A stretch of 64,000 nucleotides of DNA from NCBI GenBank assembly GCA_039105265.1, contig JAPFFF010000006.1:4526001-4590000 (forward strand). The letters run 5' to 3'. Numbering within the stretch: position 1 is the stretch's first letter; the number at the start of each line of letters is the position of its first letter. The notes below the pieces were generated by a model. It saw only the letters and a list, made by a program, of their open reading frames with translations. It did no database searches and had not been told where the DNA came from. This document shows, piece after piece, positions 10,242 through 21,236 of this stretch. Source of the DNA: Tritrichomonas musculus (lineage: Eukaryota > Parabasalia > Tritrichomonadida > Tritrichomonadidae). Made by a program: the position numbers and the translations under genes.

Positions 10242-11609
10242 ATGGGAGTAAGAGTTAACTGTGTGCCAAAATGGGTTATGCAAGGTGTCATCTTATTATT
10301 AGGTTGTCTCGCCTATGCTTTAACATTTTTCCATAGATATGCCCCGAGTGTTTTATATCAAAGAATTGCAGATACCCTGAAAGTCAGTAAGGACAAAGTG
10401 AGTACTTTTGGATCTATGTATTTTTGGCCATATGCTGTTATGCAGCCTATTGGTGGTATACTTGCTGATGTCTTCTCTCCAGGAAAATTAATCGCATTAT
10501 CGTTAATAATTATTTCTCTTGGTGCTACAATTGATGGTATCTCTACAAATTTCGCTTTATCGTCGTTTGGTAGATTTCTTGTTGGTCTTGGTGCTGGTCC
10601 TATTTATGTACCAGCTAGCCGATTATTAGCATCATGGTATTCAAACAGAGGATTTGTTATTGCCAGTGGAGTATTATTAGCAGCAGGTTCTGCAGGTGGT
10701 TTAATTGCGCAAGGGCCTCTTTCTGCAATGGTTGAAGGAATTCCATGGCAGTGGGCATTCTATGTTGCTGCCATTATTGGTGTTGTTGTCGCTACGTTTT
10801 CAATGTTTTTGTTACAAGCTACTCCTCAATATGCAGGATTTGTTGACGATAATACTGAAAACGAAAGTACTGTTGATGTTAAAGCGATGTCTCTCAAAGA
10901 GCAACTAAAGCAACTGTTGCAAAATATTAAAATAGTTGGAACCAACCCGCATTTTTGGCTTGTTGTAGTATGGGGTATTTGCTCCCCATCATGCTTTTTC
11001 AATCTCTCAAGTCTCTGGTGCGGTCCATATTTACGTGACGTCCTTAAACTTAGTGATAAAAAGGCAGATACTTATATAATGATGCTCTCTCTAGCTTGGG
11101 TTATAGGATCGCCATCGCTGATGGTCATAACGGAAGTTCTAAAAACAAGAAAGTGGATTTTAGTTTTTGCAGCAGCGAGCTCTTGTGTAACTTCAGTTGG
11201 GTTCATGTTTGTTGGTGAAAATACGCCAATTCCGCTTCTATTATTTATGTTATTTGTGTTCGCTTTGTTTGCAGGTGCAACAATTGGTATTCAGCTTTCG
11301 ATGCTCAAAGAAATGCATGCTGACTATGTTGCAGCTACAGCGATGGGATGTGGAAATTTCTTCCCATTTATTGTTGCCGGGTTGTTACAGGTAATTTCTC
11401 CAGAAATACTTTCTGCAATTGACGGTTCATCTGGAACTCACTCTCCCAATGCATACAGATATGGAATTTGGATGATAAATGGTCTTATGACTTTAGTCGC
11501 TTGTGTTGCAATCTCATTATCTAGAGATACATATGGATTCCCAGTTGAACAAAAAGCAGGATACATCGGCCAAAAAGATCAGTCATTATTTGATAGTTTC
11601 TTAAACTAA
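10242..11609 (+). CDS. Major facilitator superfamily transporter
   Basis: A 455-residue polytopic membrane protein with about twelve hydrophobic segments in two halves of six, separated by a charged central loop (residues about 200-230, DDNTENESTVDVKAMSLKEQ). A motif-A-like GGILADVFSPGK lies between TM2 and TM3 (about 76-87), and a GRFLVGLGAGPIYVP segment in TM4 (about 112-126) is typical of MFS porters. An early aromatic FFHRYAPSVL motif follows TM1. The substrate is not evident. MFS members of this style carry sugars, organic acids or peptides. Its overall look is bacterial-like, so lateral acquisition is possible. The ATG at 10242 begins a basic cytoplasmic N-terminus. The stop has the TAAA context. 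Confidence 0.92.
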   Translation: MGVRVNCVPKWVMQGVILLLGCLAYALTFFHRYAPSVLYQRIADTLKVSKDKVSTFGSMYFWPYAVMQPIGGILADVFSPGKLIALSLIIISLGATIDGISTNFALSSFGRFLVGLGAGPIYVPASRLLASWYSNRGFVIASGVLLAAGSAGGLIAQGPLSAMVEGIPWQWAFYVAAIIGVVVATFSMFLLQATPQYAGFVDDNTENESTVDVKAMSLKEQLKQLLQNIKIVGTNPHFWLVVVWGICSPSCFFNLSSLWCGPYLRDVLKLSDKKADTYIMMLSLAWVIGSPSLMVITEVLKTRKWILVFAAASSCVTSVGFMFVGENTPIPLLLFMLFVFALFAGATIGIQLSMLKEMHADYVAATAMGCGNFFPFIVAGLLQVISPEILSAIDGSSGTHSPNAYRYGIWMINGLMTLVACVAISLSRDTYGFPVEQKAGYIGQKDQSLFDSFLN

Positions 11610-11689
11610 ATAAAAATATTAAGTATGTTTCAACTTCTTTTTTGAAATTTGCAAATAATTATTTAAATTATGATGCTTTTCTTTTCGAA

Positions 11690-11724
11690 TAACTGATTAT
11701 AGTTTATAGTTTATAGTTTATAAT
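11690..11724. repeat. Short tandem repeat TATAGTT
   Basis: Several adjacent copies of a 7-bp unit (TATAGTT) occur downstream of the transporter gene. It is ordinary microsatellite-like sequence. Confidence 0.6.
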
Positions 11725-11876
11725 TGTTGTTTTTTCAATTACGAGTGAATGTTTTATAAGCATTTTCGGTTAAATTCACCATAAAAATCGTTATAGTATA
11801 TTGTATTTGTATTTGGTCGAATAGTTTCGAATTTATAAAAAATTTGTATCCAACGATTTTGTTTTAATAAAAAAGA

Positions 11877-14459
11877 ATGCTACGTGATTTTGACCCTCTT
11901 GACTCAATTATGAAGCAACTTGAAGATCTGGAATCAGATTTTCCTGATCTTGTTGTAAAAGAAAATCAATTTACAATGGGGGAAGTAATTGGAAAAGGTG
12001 GTTTTGGTGAAGTTTATAAAGCTTTTGATAACGTTAGAAAGATAGAATGTGCATATAAGAGAATTTTCACTGAGCGTTTGGAAGGAAATCGAATGCGAAG
12101 ATATATTGCTGAAATTAAAACGATGGCAATGTGTGATAATATGTTCCTTGTTCCAATTGTAGGTTTTACTGCTGAAGCTCCATATTGTATTGTTACAGAA
12201 TTCATGCCCCATGGTTCGCTTGATAAATATATTCGGAAACGTCATTCAAATGATGTTTGTCCTTTTTCAGGTTCGCAACTTACGTCTATTGCTATTGGAA
12301 TTGCGCATGGAATGATGCATTTGCATAAGCAAGGTATTATTCATCGAGATTTAAAAGCAGCAAACATTGTCCTTGATAAAAGATATTTTCCTCGAATTTG
12401 TGACTTTGGTATTGCTAGATTTGGAGATGAAGGAGGAATGACGCAGAAGATCGGGACGCCTAATTATATGGCACCAGAATTAATTATTTCAAATTCATAT
12501 GACAATAAAGTCGATGTTTATGCGTATGCAATGATTCTTTATGAAATGGCAGAAGGGATTCGAGCTTTTAAAGGCCTCAAGTTAAATGAGATATTCAATT
12601 GTGTAGTCAAAAATCAGGAAAGACCAGATTTCACAGATTGTACTCCTCAATCTCTTAAAAATTTGATTTCACGATGTTGGGATCAAGACCCAAAAGAAAG
12701 GCCATCTTTTGAAGAAGTGTTTAATATTTTCAAAGAGCATAAAGCTGCTTTTCCAAACAGTAAGCCACGAGATATAAACAAATTTATTAAGGCTATTGAG
12801 GATGATGAAAAAAAGCGTGGGCCAATTCGTGATAGGCGTGAAAAAGAATTAAAAGAAAGACAATTAGCTCGAGAAAACGGCCAAAAAGTTAAACCTCTAA
12901 AAAGGCCAGAACGTCTCCACTTATCATCAGACAATGGTTACGATTATGATAAAGATGACGCTATTGTAGTTAATAATTCTGAACTTTCACCTATTGGTCG
13001 TCCAAAGGAAAAGGTTGTGTACGATATGTCTAATCTAAAAAACATTAATTCGCCGGATTTTGACAGAAATTTGAATTATTTTGCAAATACTATTCAGCCA
13101 AAGGATATTGGCACATTCGTTCAAAAACTTTCACCGCATCTTATTGAAAAAAAGCCTGTCTCTTCTGTCAGATTAATTATACAGACGATTTTATCCCTTA
13201 TGAGCCGTGATCAAATTTTTGTTCAAGAAATCATGAAGACAAACTTTTTCCAACTTTTGCCAGTTCAAAAAGATGTTTTTATTGATGATTGTTATGAATG
13301 TTATAAAGTTCTTTTCACACAGTATCAAAAATACCTAAATGATATCCATATTCCATATATAGCTGATTTGATTAAAAAACGGCCAAAAAACATGTTGTGC
13401 CTCTTTTCATCTTATGTAACATCAGATATAGATCGCAACTGGTCGATAATAGGTCTTTTATTTCAACTCAATAATTTAGTTATAGATACACGAGATGGAA
13501 TCTACCTCTTGTCAATTTTCTATTATTTGATGGACATGTACCCATCATTTGCACAGGAGAAAAGATTGAGTGTTTTGAGTATTTTTTCAAACTTTTTAAA
13601 GTCAAAAGATCCTGGAAATGTAATTGTAGCGATAAATGGTCTCATACATTTTAATGGAGAAATCAACACAGAAGATATTCCTTATATTACTCGCTATCTC
13701 CATGATGGTCTTCTTTGGCAGCATGCACTTCGTTATCTCAGCTCTGATGACTTCACCACCCATTCGATCAAAGTTAATGAAGAACTTATTCGAGCCCTCA
13801 TTTATCGTTCAAATGAAAGTAAATTGGCTGTTCTTGTTCTTCTTCGTCTTGCTTCAACAAAAAGTGGTTCTGATGCTCTTCTTCGTTATCCACAATGGAT
13901 GATACTCTCAAAAGATCACCCTACCAAAGCTTTTCAAATATTTGGTGTTCTGTTCAAAAATAAAGAAAATAGAGACAAAATTATTATTGCAGAGCAATTT
14001 CCGCATTTTCTGAAAAATTTAATACTTAATGGTGATGATTTTTATGTAGCTGCAATTCCCTCAATTTTGAAAAGATCTTTTAATACAATTAATACAAACT
14101 TTGCAAAAAGAGTTGTTAAACTTATGACAAAATCTGGTTTCCTTCGAGCATATGTTGATCGTGTTGTTAGGCAAAACGTACCGCAATCTTACACTCATTT
14201 ACTCATTACAACAGATATTTTAGCAAGAATTGACTTTTCTGAAGAATATTTAAGAATTGCTCAAGCTCTTATGTCAGTAATGAGCAATCCAACTCTTTTT
14301 GGGCAATGTTTAAATGTATTTTACCTTTTAGCATTTTATAAAGAATGCGCTAAATTGTTCTTTAACAGTGGAATTCTTGAATACGTGGAGCCTTACAAGA
14401 AATTCCCTGAATACAAATTGGCAGTAACAAGATTCTTAGAAAAAGTAAGATCAAGCTGA
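11877..14459 (+). CDS. TKL-type serine/threonine protein kinase with C-terminal helical repeats (860 aa)
   Basis: The kinase domain spans residues about 32-292 and is intact: glycine loop GKGGFGEV (40-46 region), the ATP lysine in CAYKRIF (Lys61), catalytic HRDLKAAN (156-163, Asp158), DFG (176-178) and APE (199-201). The catalytic-loop and P-loop style is TKL/tyrosine-kinase-like. A basic linker (about 305-345) follows. Residues about 375-860 form a long all-helical region that looks like armadillo/HEAT-type repeats. This kinase-plus-solenoid layout is familiar from expanded trichomonad kinase families. Substrates are unknown. It starts at ATG 11877. Confidence 0.93.
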   Translation: MLRDFDPLDSIMKQLEDLESDFPDLVVKENQFTMGEVIGKGGFGEVYKAFDNVRKIECAYKRIFTERLEGNRMRRYIAEIKTMAMCDNMFLVPIVGFTAEAPYCIVTEFMPHGSLDKYIRKRHSNDVCPFSGSQLTSIAIGIAHGMMHLHKQGIIHRDLKAANIVLDKRYFPRICDFGIARFGDEGGMTQKIGTPNYMAPELIISNSYDNKVDVYAYAMILYEMAEGIRAFKGLKLNEIFNCVVKNQERPDFTDCTPQSLKNLISRCWDQDPKERPSFEEVFNIFKEHKAAFPNSKPRDINKFIKAIEDDEKKRGPIRDRREKELKERQLARENGQKVKPLKRPERLHLSSDNGYDYDKDDAIVVNNSELSPIGRPKEKVVYDMSNLKNINSPDFDRNLNYFANTIQPKDIGTFVQKLSPHLIEKKPVSSVRLIIQTILSLMSRDQIFVQEIMKTNFFQLLPVQKDVFIDDCYECYKVLFTQYQKYLNDIHIPYIADLIKKRPKNMLCLFSSYVTSDIDRNWSIIGLLFQLNNLVIDTRDGIYLLSIFYYLMDMYPSFAQEKRLSVLSIFSNFLKSKDPGNVIVAINGLIHFNGEINTEDIPYITRYLHDGLLWQHALRYLSSDDFTTHSIKVNEELIRALIYRSNESKLAVLVLLRLASTKSGSDALLRYPQWMILSKDHPTKAFQIFGVLFKNKENRDKIIIAEQFPHFLKNLILNGDDFYVAAIPSILKRSFNTINTNFAKRVVKLMTKSGFLRAYVDRVVRQNVPQSYTHLLITTDILARIDFSEEYLRIAQALMSVMSNPTLFGQCLNVFYLLAFYKECAKLFFNSGILEYVEPYKKFPEYKLAVTRFLEKVRSS

Positions 14460-14983
14460 TTTTTCAAAAAAATATTTGTTCCCACTTGTTACTTTTGTTA
14501 TTTTATATTATCTATAATTTGTGTTTTTTATTGTTTATAATAAAAAAAATTATTTGTTATCTTCATTTGTATTTCTGTATTTTTAGGAAATGATTAAAAA
14601 ATGATTAATGAAACATTACTTAATTAGCATCATCAATCGCCATTTTTGGTTAGTTTCAAACTGTAATGTCTTTTAAATATTGAAATTTTTTTTTGATAAA
14701 AATGAATAATGAAATATCAGCAACCATGTAATGATTTATATTAAAATCAATGCTAAAGTAATTTATAATTGGTGTTTAAACTAAAATGGAAACATTGAAT
14801 TTATTATCTAGTTGAATTAATAAAAAAATTGTTAATTGTAATGATTTATTGTCATTTTTATCTATCATAAAAGGCTATCTAACATATATAAATAATATTA
14901 TAAGAAATATGTTATGATATCTATTCAATCAATTAAGAATTAAATATAAATTTTTTTATTTATTTACAAATAAAATATACTGT
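14460..14983. other. AT-rich intergenic spacer
   Basis: I see no gene, structured RNA or element with defined ends here. It is AT-rich sequence with frequent stops in all frames. Confidence 0.6.
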
Positions 14984-16536
14984 TTATTGCTCATTTTGGT
15001 CGATTTCAGTCTTAAACTCTTCTTCTTCTTCTTCATAGGCATTTTTATCATTATTGTTTGATTGTTGATTCATTGCAGCTTCTTTCCTTTGTTTTTTAGC
15101 TTCTCTTTTAGCTTTTTTAATTTCTCTTATTTTTGCCCTTGCTTCGGCAAGTATCTCATTCATACGAGGTCTAAATTGGGCAATGAACTTCCTTGGTGCA
15201 AGATCAAAAGCAGCACGATAAGTTAAAAAAAATATTAAAAAAAATTCCATTAAAGAGTGAAAAATTTAAAACGCCTGTATTTCTTATATTAAATTTCACT
15301 CCTGGTACATTTAAGAAACAGTTAATTGCTTCAACATTTTTATTATTAACAGCAATATGAAGCGGTGTGTCATAAATAAAATGAATGGAAACGCCATTTA
15401 AATATTTTATAATTTATAATTTGGTTATCTTGTTGATTTGGATGAAGATATGGTATTTTAAGAATTGGATTAATAATGTCACTTTTACAACGACGTGATG
15501 CACAATGAAGAATTGTTCTATTAAAAAAAAATTAAAAATTCCATTATGAGATTACAAAAAAAAATATAAATAAAACAGAATTAGCTAAATACTAATATTA
15601 AAATTGTTCTTATTAATGGATCAATTCCTTTAACTTGAAGTAAGTATAAAACAACATTTTTTTTGGCATATAGGCATGCATGATGAAGGGCTGTCTTAAA
15701 AATTGATTATATGAAACACCTCCATTATTCACTTGATTTACATCAACATCAACCTTTTTCTGTTCTAAAATTAATTTAACAATTTTTAATGATCCACGAT
15801 GAGCAGCTTTCATTAATGCTGTGTCACCGTTGTCAGTAACTGCATTTATATCGACTTTTCCTTCTTCAATAATTCTTGCAGCTTCTTCAAAATTATTTTC
15901 GTCGGCAGCAATATGAAGTGGTGTTAAAATTCCTTGCTTGATACTAATATTTTGTTGGCTAAAATCGTTTAACATGTTATAAAATTCTTTAAAATCATTA
16001 TTTGTTTCGCAATAATTTACTAAATCATCATCAAATGTTGCTCCTTCTTTAAGAAGAACTAAAGCCATTTTTGATGATTTTTTATTTTTAATTGCTTCAA
16101 TGAGCGCTGGTGGTTGGCTTTTGCTATTAAAATAATTTACATCTTCTAAGTGATTCGATATTATTAAATTAAAAAATTCAAAATTTATAAAATGAACTGA
16201 CGAAAATAAAATGCCTGCCAAATTTGCATTATTTCTTGTTAATAAATCAAAGCAATCTTTTTGATTGTTTGCTATTGAATAATGGATTGGTCGAAATTTG
16301 TAAAATATATTGCTTTCTTTGTTAACATCAATTGAATCTGTTGATAATAATAATTTTAGTGAATTAACTGATCCATAATAAGAAGCTATTGAAAGTAAAG
16401 GAGTGTCAAATTTAAATAAATTAGGAATTGGATCTTTTACAGATATTTTAAGCATTTCATTTGGTGAGAGCCCTGATTCAAGTTCTGATTTCAAAAAATC
16501 AACATTATCATTTTGCAAAGCAAAGAAAATATCCAT
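14984..16536 (-). pseudogene. Ankyrin-repeat gene, disrupted (frameshifts and a 91-bp insertion)
   Basis: Starting at ATG 16536 (product MDIFFALQND...), ankyrin repeats read cleanly to about 15695, for example TPLHIAADENNFEEAARII and TALMKAAHRGSLKIVKLIL. Ankyrin coding then continues in other frames down to 14984. KTALHHACLYAKKNVVLYLL follows a one-base slip in a T run near 15695. RTILHCASRRC follows a 91-bp insertion between two copies of AATTGTTCT (15511-15519 and 15602-15610). DTPLHIAVNNKNVEAINCFL follows a further shift near 15390. The last section (RAAFDLAPRKFIAQ, then a Lys-rich helix and acidic tail) ends at 14984. The slips in T/A runs could be sequencing errors; the 91-bp insertion could not. 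An unconventional intron is the alternative for that piece, though I see no canonical trichomonad splice signals. Confidence 0.75.
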
Positions 16537-18135
16537 AATCGCTGATAAATGTGAAATATATTTTTGGGCCAAATTTATATTCAATTTATTAGATCAAAAT
16601 CACTTTCAATTAAAATTTTCTATTATTCAATAAATGATCAAACTTGACCCTAATTGTTGAAGTTCTTTAATTTGGAAAATAATTGAAATTATCAAAATGT
16701 TCATACACTCTTTAAGGCTAAGGGAAATTGGATTTAAAAAAACGCAAAAGAAGTATTTTTTTATTTGATTTCCCAATATTATATATATAATTTAATCAAA
16801 TTAGAAACCTATTTAAGCATATCACTCTTTAAATAATAACACATTTTAGTTTAATTTATTTAAATTAAAATATTATAATAATATTTTTTTATGCATCAAA
16901 ATTAAATTTAATTCAGGTCAATAACTTAATTAAATATACACTTTGTAAAAGCAAACATAAATGGAATGTAAAAGAATATAAATCGAATATATTTGATGAA
17001 TATAATATAATATTTGATATTAATTTTATAGAATGTTGAGCTGGAATAAATATTCATTTTCATAAAACGAGCTATATTTGATTTCATATATACTTGTATA
17101 GTATAAGTGATACTAATTGACCTTTCAATGCAAAAAATGGCCTTTATATTTTTATTGAAATGAATTAAATATAAAAAATTTCACAATATCGCATGAAGGA
17201 ACAGAAAAAAAAAAAAAGAAAGAATATTTCTGTTCATGATAAAATTTAATAAAAATTCAAATGAATTTATGTAAAGCATTTGTTCTGTATAGAAAAAGTT
17301 GATTATTTAATGTTGGTAACTTTTATTCATCTATGATTTTGATCTTTTATTTTGATACAGCAACCATTAATGTAATTAAGTAAAAATCGGTTTTGAATAA
17401 ATTATGAATTGAATTGGTTTTTATATTGTTCTTATATCAATATAAAAAAACTTGGACTTAATTTTTATAAATGATTATATCAATTACAATGGCATTTCAA
17501 GATTTTCACATCTATCAATAAATATTAAAAAGAAAATATATATTGAAAAAGTTTTTCATTCGTTGATAAGATATTTGAAATTTTATTATTATTTAAAAAA
17601 TAAAAAGGATTTCATCGTAAATAAAAATATGAATAATATCAATTTCGAACAAGAAAAAAATTATTACGTGGTTTGGTGTCATAGTGTTTTCGTATTCTCA
17701 ATTTTCAGACTATTTGAATAAATTCTTTAAAAAGGTGAAATTTAACTGCAATATATAATTATAGATTTGAACCAAAATGCTTAAAATGCTTTAATATCCT
17801 GTAACAAATAGTAAAGCTATTATATTAGTTAAAATGATTTGATTATTCATAATTCAATTATTTTCAATATATTGAAAAAAATGGTGAGGAGACTTTGATT
17901 CAATAAGATAAATAATTACTGTGTATTCAAAATCAATATCAAATAATCATTTTCATCTCTTTTTAAAATGCAAATAAAAAATATATTTCATAGATTTTTG
18001 GTGATAAGGAAGTCTAAATCCAATTCTTTGATTTTAAAAGAAATCATATCTTTCCCTATCAAAATTGAATTCTTATCAATAATTCAGATTAACTGAAAAT
18101 CATTTTATTATATTGTTCTAGTAACACCTTATATA
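16537..18135. other. Long AT-rich intergenic spacer
   Basis: About 1.6 kb without a supportable gene. An open frame at 17452-17721 has no ATG start and a composition dominated by Lys, Asn, Ile and Phe, as expected by chance. No clear inverted or tandem repeats were seen. Confidence 0.6.
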
Positions 18136-18978
18136 ATGAGAAGATCAAAGGGATATCGTACTTCAGAACTTCTTAGCCGAGCACAGAACTGCCGAAGGCG
18201 TGTCTTTACTATAAGTGAAGACAAAACAATCATTAAGTATGTTTCCTCATCCAAATTTAATAATAATTGGGATGCAGTTGCTAAGCTTCTTCCATGGAGA
18301 TCAGCTAGGCAATGTAGAGATCGTTGGACTTACTATCTCTCACCATCGAATAATCTTGAACCTTTCTCACCTGAAGAAGACCAACTTATTGTACAAAAAG
18401 TGAATGAACTTGGAAAGAAGTGGGCAAATATTTCCAAATTTTTCACAGGACGTTCGGACAACTCCATTAAAAACAGGTGGTATTCAAAATTAAAATCTAA
18501 ATGTGATGTTGATGAAGACGGCGTTTATTCGCTTGACCCAACTAAAGTAATTGATGCTCCAGAACGTGTTCGTGGCCATCCAGCAAAACAAAAGAAGCAA
18601 GATGTTGAAAATTTTGAAAAAAATGGAGATAATGAACAACATGAAATTGATAGTGGAAAAAATGAAGAACGCAATGAAGCTGTTCCAGAAGAAAAATCTT
18701 TTTCTTCTATGAATTCTTCCCCAACAGAACATATACCATCAGAAGAAGTTGAATCGAAGGCAATACCTACATTTTCTACTGTAGAGTCAATATTCAATCC
18801 ATCAATTGAATTGCAAGTTTACCAAGATGCTTGTTCATTACTTAATGATGAGCCTCAGCAATTTCAAAAGCAAGGTTCTCAATCACAAAACAGTATAGAC
18901 TTTTGGGATGGCGAGGTTATTGAATGGCCTCTTGATATTTTCAATTCTGGATCAAATTCAGAATTTGGATTCTTTTGA
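18136..18978 (+). CDS. R2R3-type Myb DNA-binding protein (280 aa)
   Basis: Two Myb/SANT repeats lie at residues about 22-68 (FTISEDKTIIKYV, then NWDAVAKLLPWRSARQCRDRW) and 74-122 (PFSPEEDQLIVQKVNELGKKW, interrupted here after EL by normal spacing, then ANISKFFTGRSDNSIKNRW). The tryptophans that form the hydrophobic cores are present (W45 and W64 in the first; W96 and W115 in the second), with a Phe replacing the first Trp of each repeat. The recognition helices RSARQCRDRW and RSDNSIKNRW are typical of trichomonad and other protist Myb regulators. The C-terminal 155 residues are acidic, low-complexity and end in aromatic WPLDIFN and FGFF motifs that could be an activation region. It is a nuclear transcription regulator with unknown targets. 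Confidence 0.93.
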   Translation: MRRSKGYRTSELLSRAQNCRRRVFTISEDKTIIKYVSSSKFNNNWDAVAKLLPWRSARQCRDRWTYYLSPSNNLEPFSPEEDQLIVQKVNELGKKWANISKFFTGRSDNSIKNRWYSKLKSKCDVDEDGVYSLDPTKVIDAPERVRGHPAKQKKQDVENFEKNGDNEQHEIDSGKNEERNEAVPEEKSFSSMNSSPTEHIPSEEVESKAIPTFSTVESIFNPSIELQVYQDACSLLNDEPQQFQKQGSQSQNSIDFWDGEVIEWPLDIFNSGSNSEFGFF

Positions 18979-19287
18979 TTAATCTTATTATTTTTTTGTA
19001 TATAACTAATTACGGACTTACTGATAAATGAATATAGAGCAGCGATATAAATAATATCACATTTCAATAAATATCTATCCTCCTATTCAAAATTATATTT
19101 AATTTTTCTGTGCTATTTTAAATTTTGTTTTATTTTGTTCACAAATTTTCAATGTGAACTGAATTTCTTTATCAATTTTTTGAATTTTTGAATTTTAAAT
19201 ATATAATCAAGTATTGCAAATAAAAATCAATTATTTTTTATTTTTCAGAAAAATAATCATATTACTTCTATAAGTTTGTTCAGTTAA

Positions 19288-19504
19288 GGTACAAATCAGA
19301 ACGTTAAATAATAGCATATTAAATTGATATGTGATATAAAAAAACCATAAAATATTTTTTTTTCAATTATTTATACGATAAAGTGTCAAATGTCAACCTC
19401 AGAATCTTCGAAATTAACTCAGCAAAACCAAACTTTTTCTGAGAGGCATTATCTCATTTTTTTAACGATTTTCTTATCAATTTGAAACGTACTGGATTTG
19501 TACC
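19288..19504. mobile_element. 217-bp TIR element bordered by TTAA
   Basis: The left end GGTACAAATC follows TTAA at 19284-19287. The right end GATTTGTACC precedes TTAA at 19505-19508. The same ends and TTAA borders are found on the 5.1-kb element at 38708-43854, so this is likely a short non-autonomous relative. TTAA target duplication is characteristic of piggyBac-type elements, but no piggyBac transposase is visible in either copy. Confidence 0.65.
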
Positions 19505-19612
19505 TTAACTATCCATCTTTATCGGATATAAATTTGAGAGTACACACCAATAGGAAGTACACAATCTATTCAGAGTGCAAAGACATCTGAAAAAAATATG
19601 TGAGATATCATA

Positions 19613-21236
19613 TAGTACTGTTCATATTAGGTAAAATGTTCATTTTAAAGGAAAATCTGACAAAAAGACGTTAAGGAAAAAATCTATTTTATTTGCTTTT
19701 TTTCCAGCAACAAATGAATAATTTGATTTTTTAAGTAATAGCAAATTATCAACAAACTAACATGAATTAAAATAACCGATGAAATGAACGTTTATAAATT
19801 CATACAAAAAGATATCAGATTTGATGATCAAAAATAAAAGTCAATTAAAACAATTAATTTTATGATTTGCGTGTTTAAAACAGATTAATTTAACAATATT
19901 CGGTGCTTTTAGCCTATCCTAAATCGCTGGCGATGAGATAATTTGAATAAATAGTTTTTTTTTATAATCATTTTTATTTTGATAATATTTACTTAAATAT
20001 CAATTATTTTTTTAGAAAAAGCAATGCAAATATAAGGTTATCATTCATTTTATATATTTCTATTATCAGCATTTCATAATTCTCAATATATATGAAATTT
20101 GTTGGATTTTTTAAAAAAGTCATCAAAAATGAATTGTTCAATTTTATAACAGAAAATATAAAAACTGCATAGCAAAAAATATAATACGCATGATTTAGAA
20201 ATAAGATACTAGCATAATATCACTTTTTTAAATCCCTGTAATAATAAAAATGAAAATACGTGTTTTTAATTGATTGCTTCTTGGAAGCATAAATTTCTGG
20301 AATATTGATATTTAAGGTGAAAATTATATGCTCTATAGTATAATATTATTAAATATAAAATTATATAGATGAAACTTACTTTGTCTTGAGAAAAATTCAC
20401 TTTTTTCTAAAATTCAATAAACTTATATAAAAGATGCAAAAGTATAGGTTTTCAATGCGTTTTGGTATTTATTTTCTTTCTCATATTTATTTAAAAGATT
20501 ATTAATCTATTTTGATACTTATTTTAAAAAATCAATTAATCTTTTAAGAATTTTTCTTTTAAATCATTTTTTTTTCGACATTTTCAAGAAATGAGCTGTT
20601 AAAACACATCACTTCTTTCATAATCAAAATTTTCTTCATAACACAAAACAATACCTCATATTCATTATAAATCTTATTTTTTTATCTTGTTATTGATAGC
20701 TGGATAGACGAAACATACGAATTAAAACAATTTCCAAATTTAAGTTTTCTGGAAGCAAAATATTGTCAATTGGAAAGTGGTGGTATGTTTAAATATATAA
20801 TTACTATATGATTAAATTTTAGTTAATTGGATAAAGAAACAATTAATATTTAAGTAAATATTATCAAAATAAAAATGATTATAAAAAAAAAAAACTATTT
20901 ATTCAAATTATCTCATCGCCAGCGATTTAGGATAGGCTAAAAGCACCGAATATTGTTAAATTAATCTGTTTTAAACACGCAAATCATAAAATTAATTGTT
21001 TTAATTGACTTTTATTTTTGATCATCAAATCTGATATCTTTTTGTATGAATTTATAAACGTTCATTTCATCGGTTATTTTAATTCATGTTAGTTTGTTGA
21101 TAATTTGCTATTACTTAAAAAATCAAATTATTCATTTGTTGCTGGAAAAAAAGCAAATAAAATAGATTTTTTCCTTAACGTCTTTTTGTCAGATTTTCCT
21201 TTAAAATGAACATTTTACCTAATATGAACAGTACTA
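19613..21236. mobile_element. 1.6-kb element with near-perfect ~390-bp inverted arms
   Basis: The left arm (about 19613-20002) and right arm (about 20847-21236) are reverse complements over about 390 bp with very few differences, apart from the length of one poly-T/A run. Termini are TAGTACTGTTCATATTAGG and its complement, each next to TA, so a TA target duplication (Tc1/mariner style) is possible but weak evidence in this AT-rich DNA. The ~840-bp loop has no intact gene. The near identity of the arms implies recent insertion or ongoing arm homogenisation. Confidence 0.75.

Noticed and set aside
15520-15601. Spliceosomal intron in the ankyrin gene
   Set aside because: I found no GTATGT-like donor or ACTAACACACAG-like acceptor as used in trichomonads, and the borders are a 9-bp direct repeat. 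Kept only as an alternative.
17452-17721. Open frame of 89 codons
   Set aside because: No ATG start and a Lys/Asn/Ile/Tyr composition typical of random AT-rich DNA.
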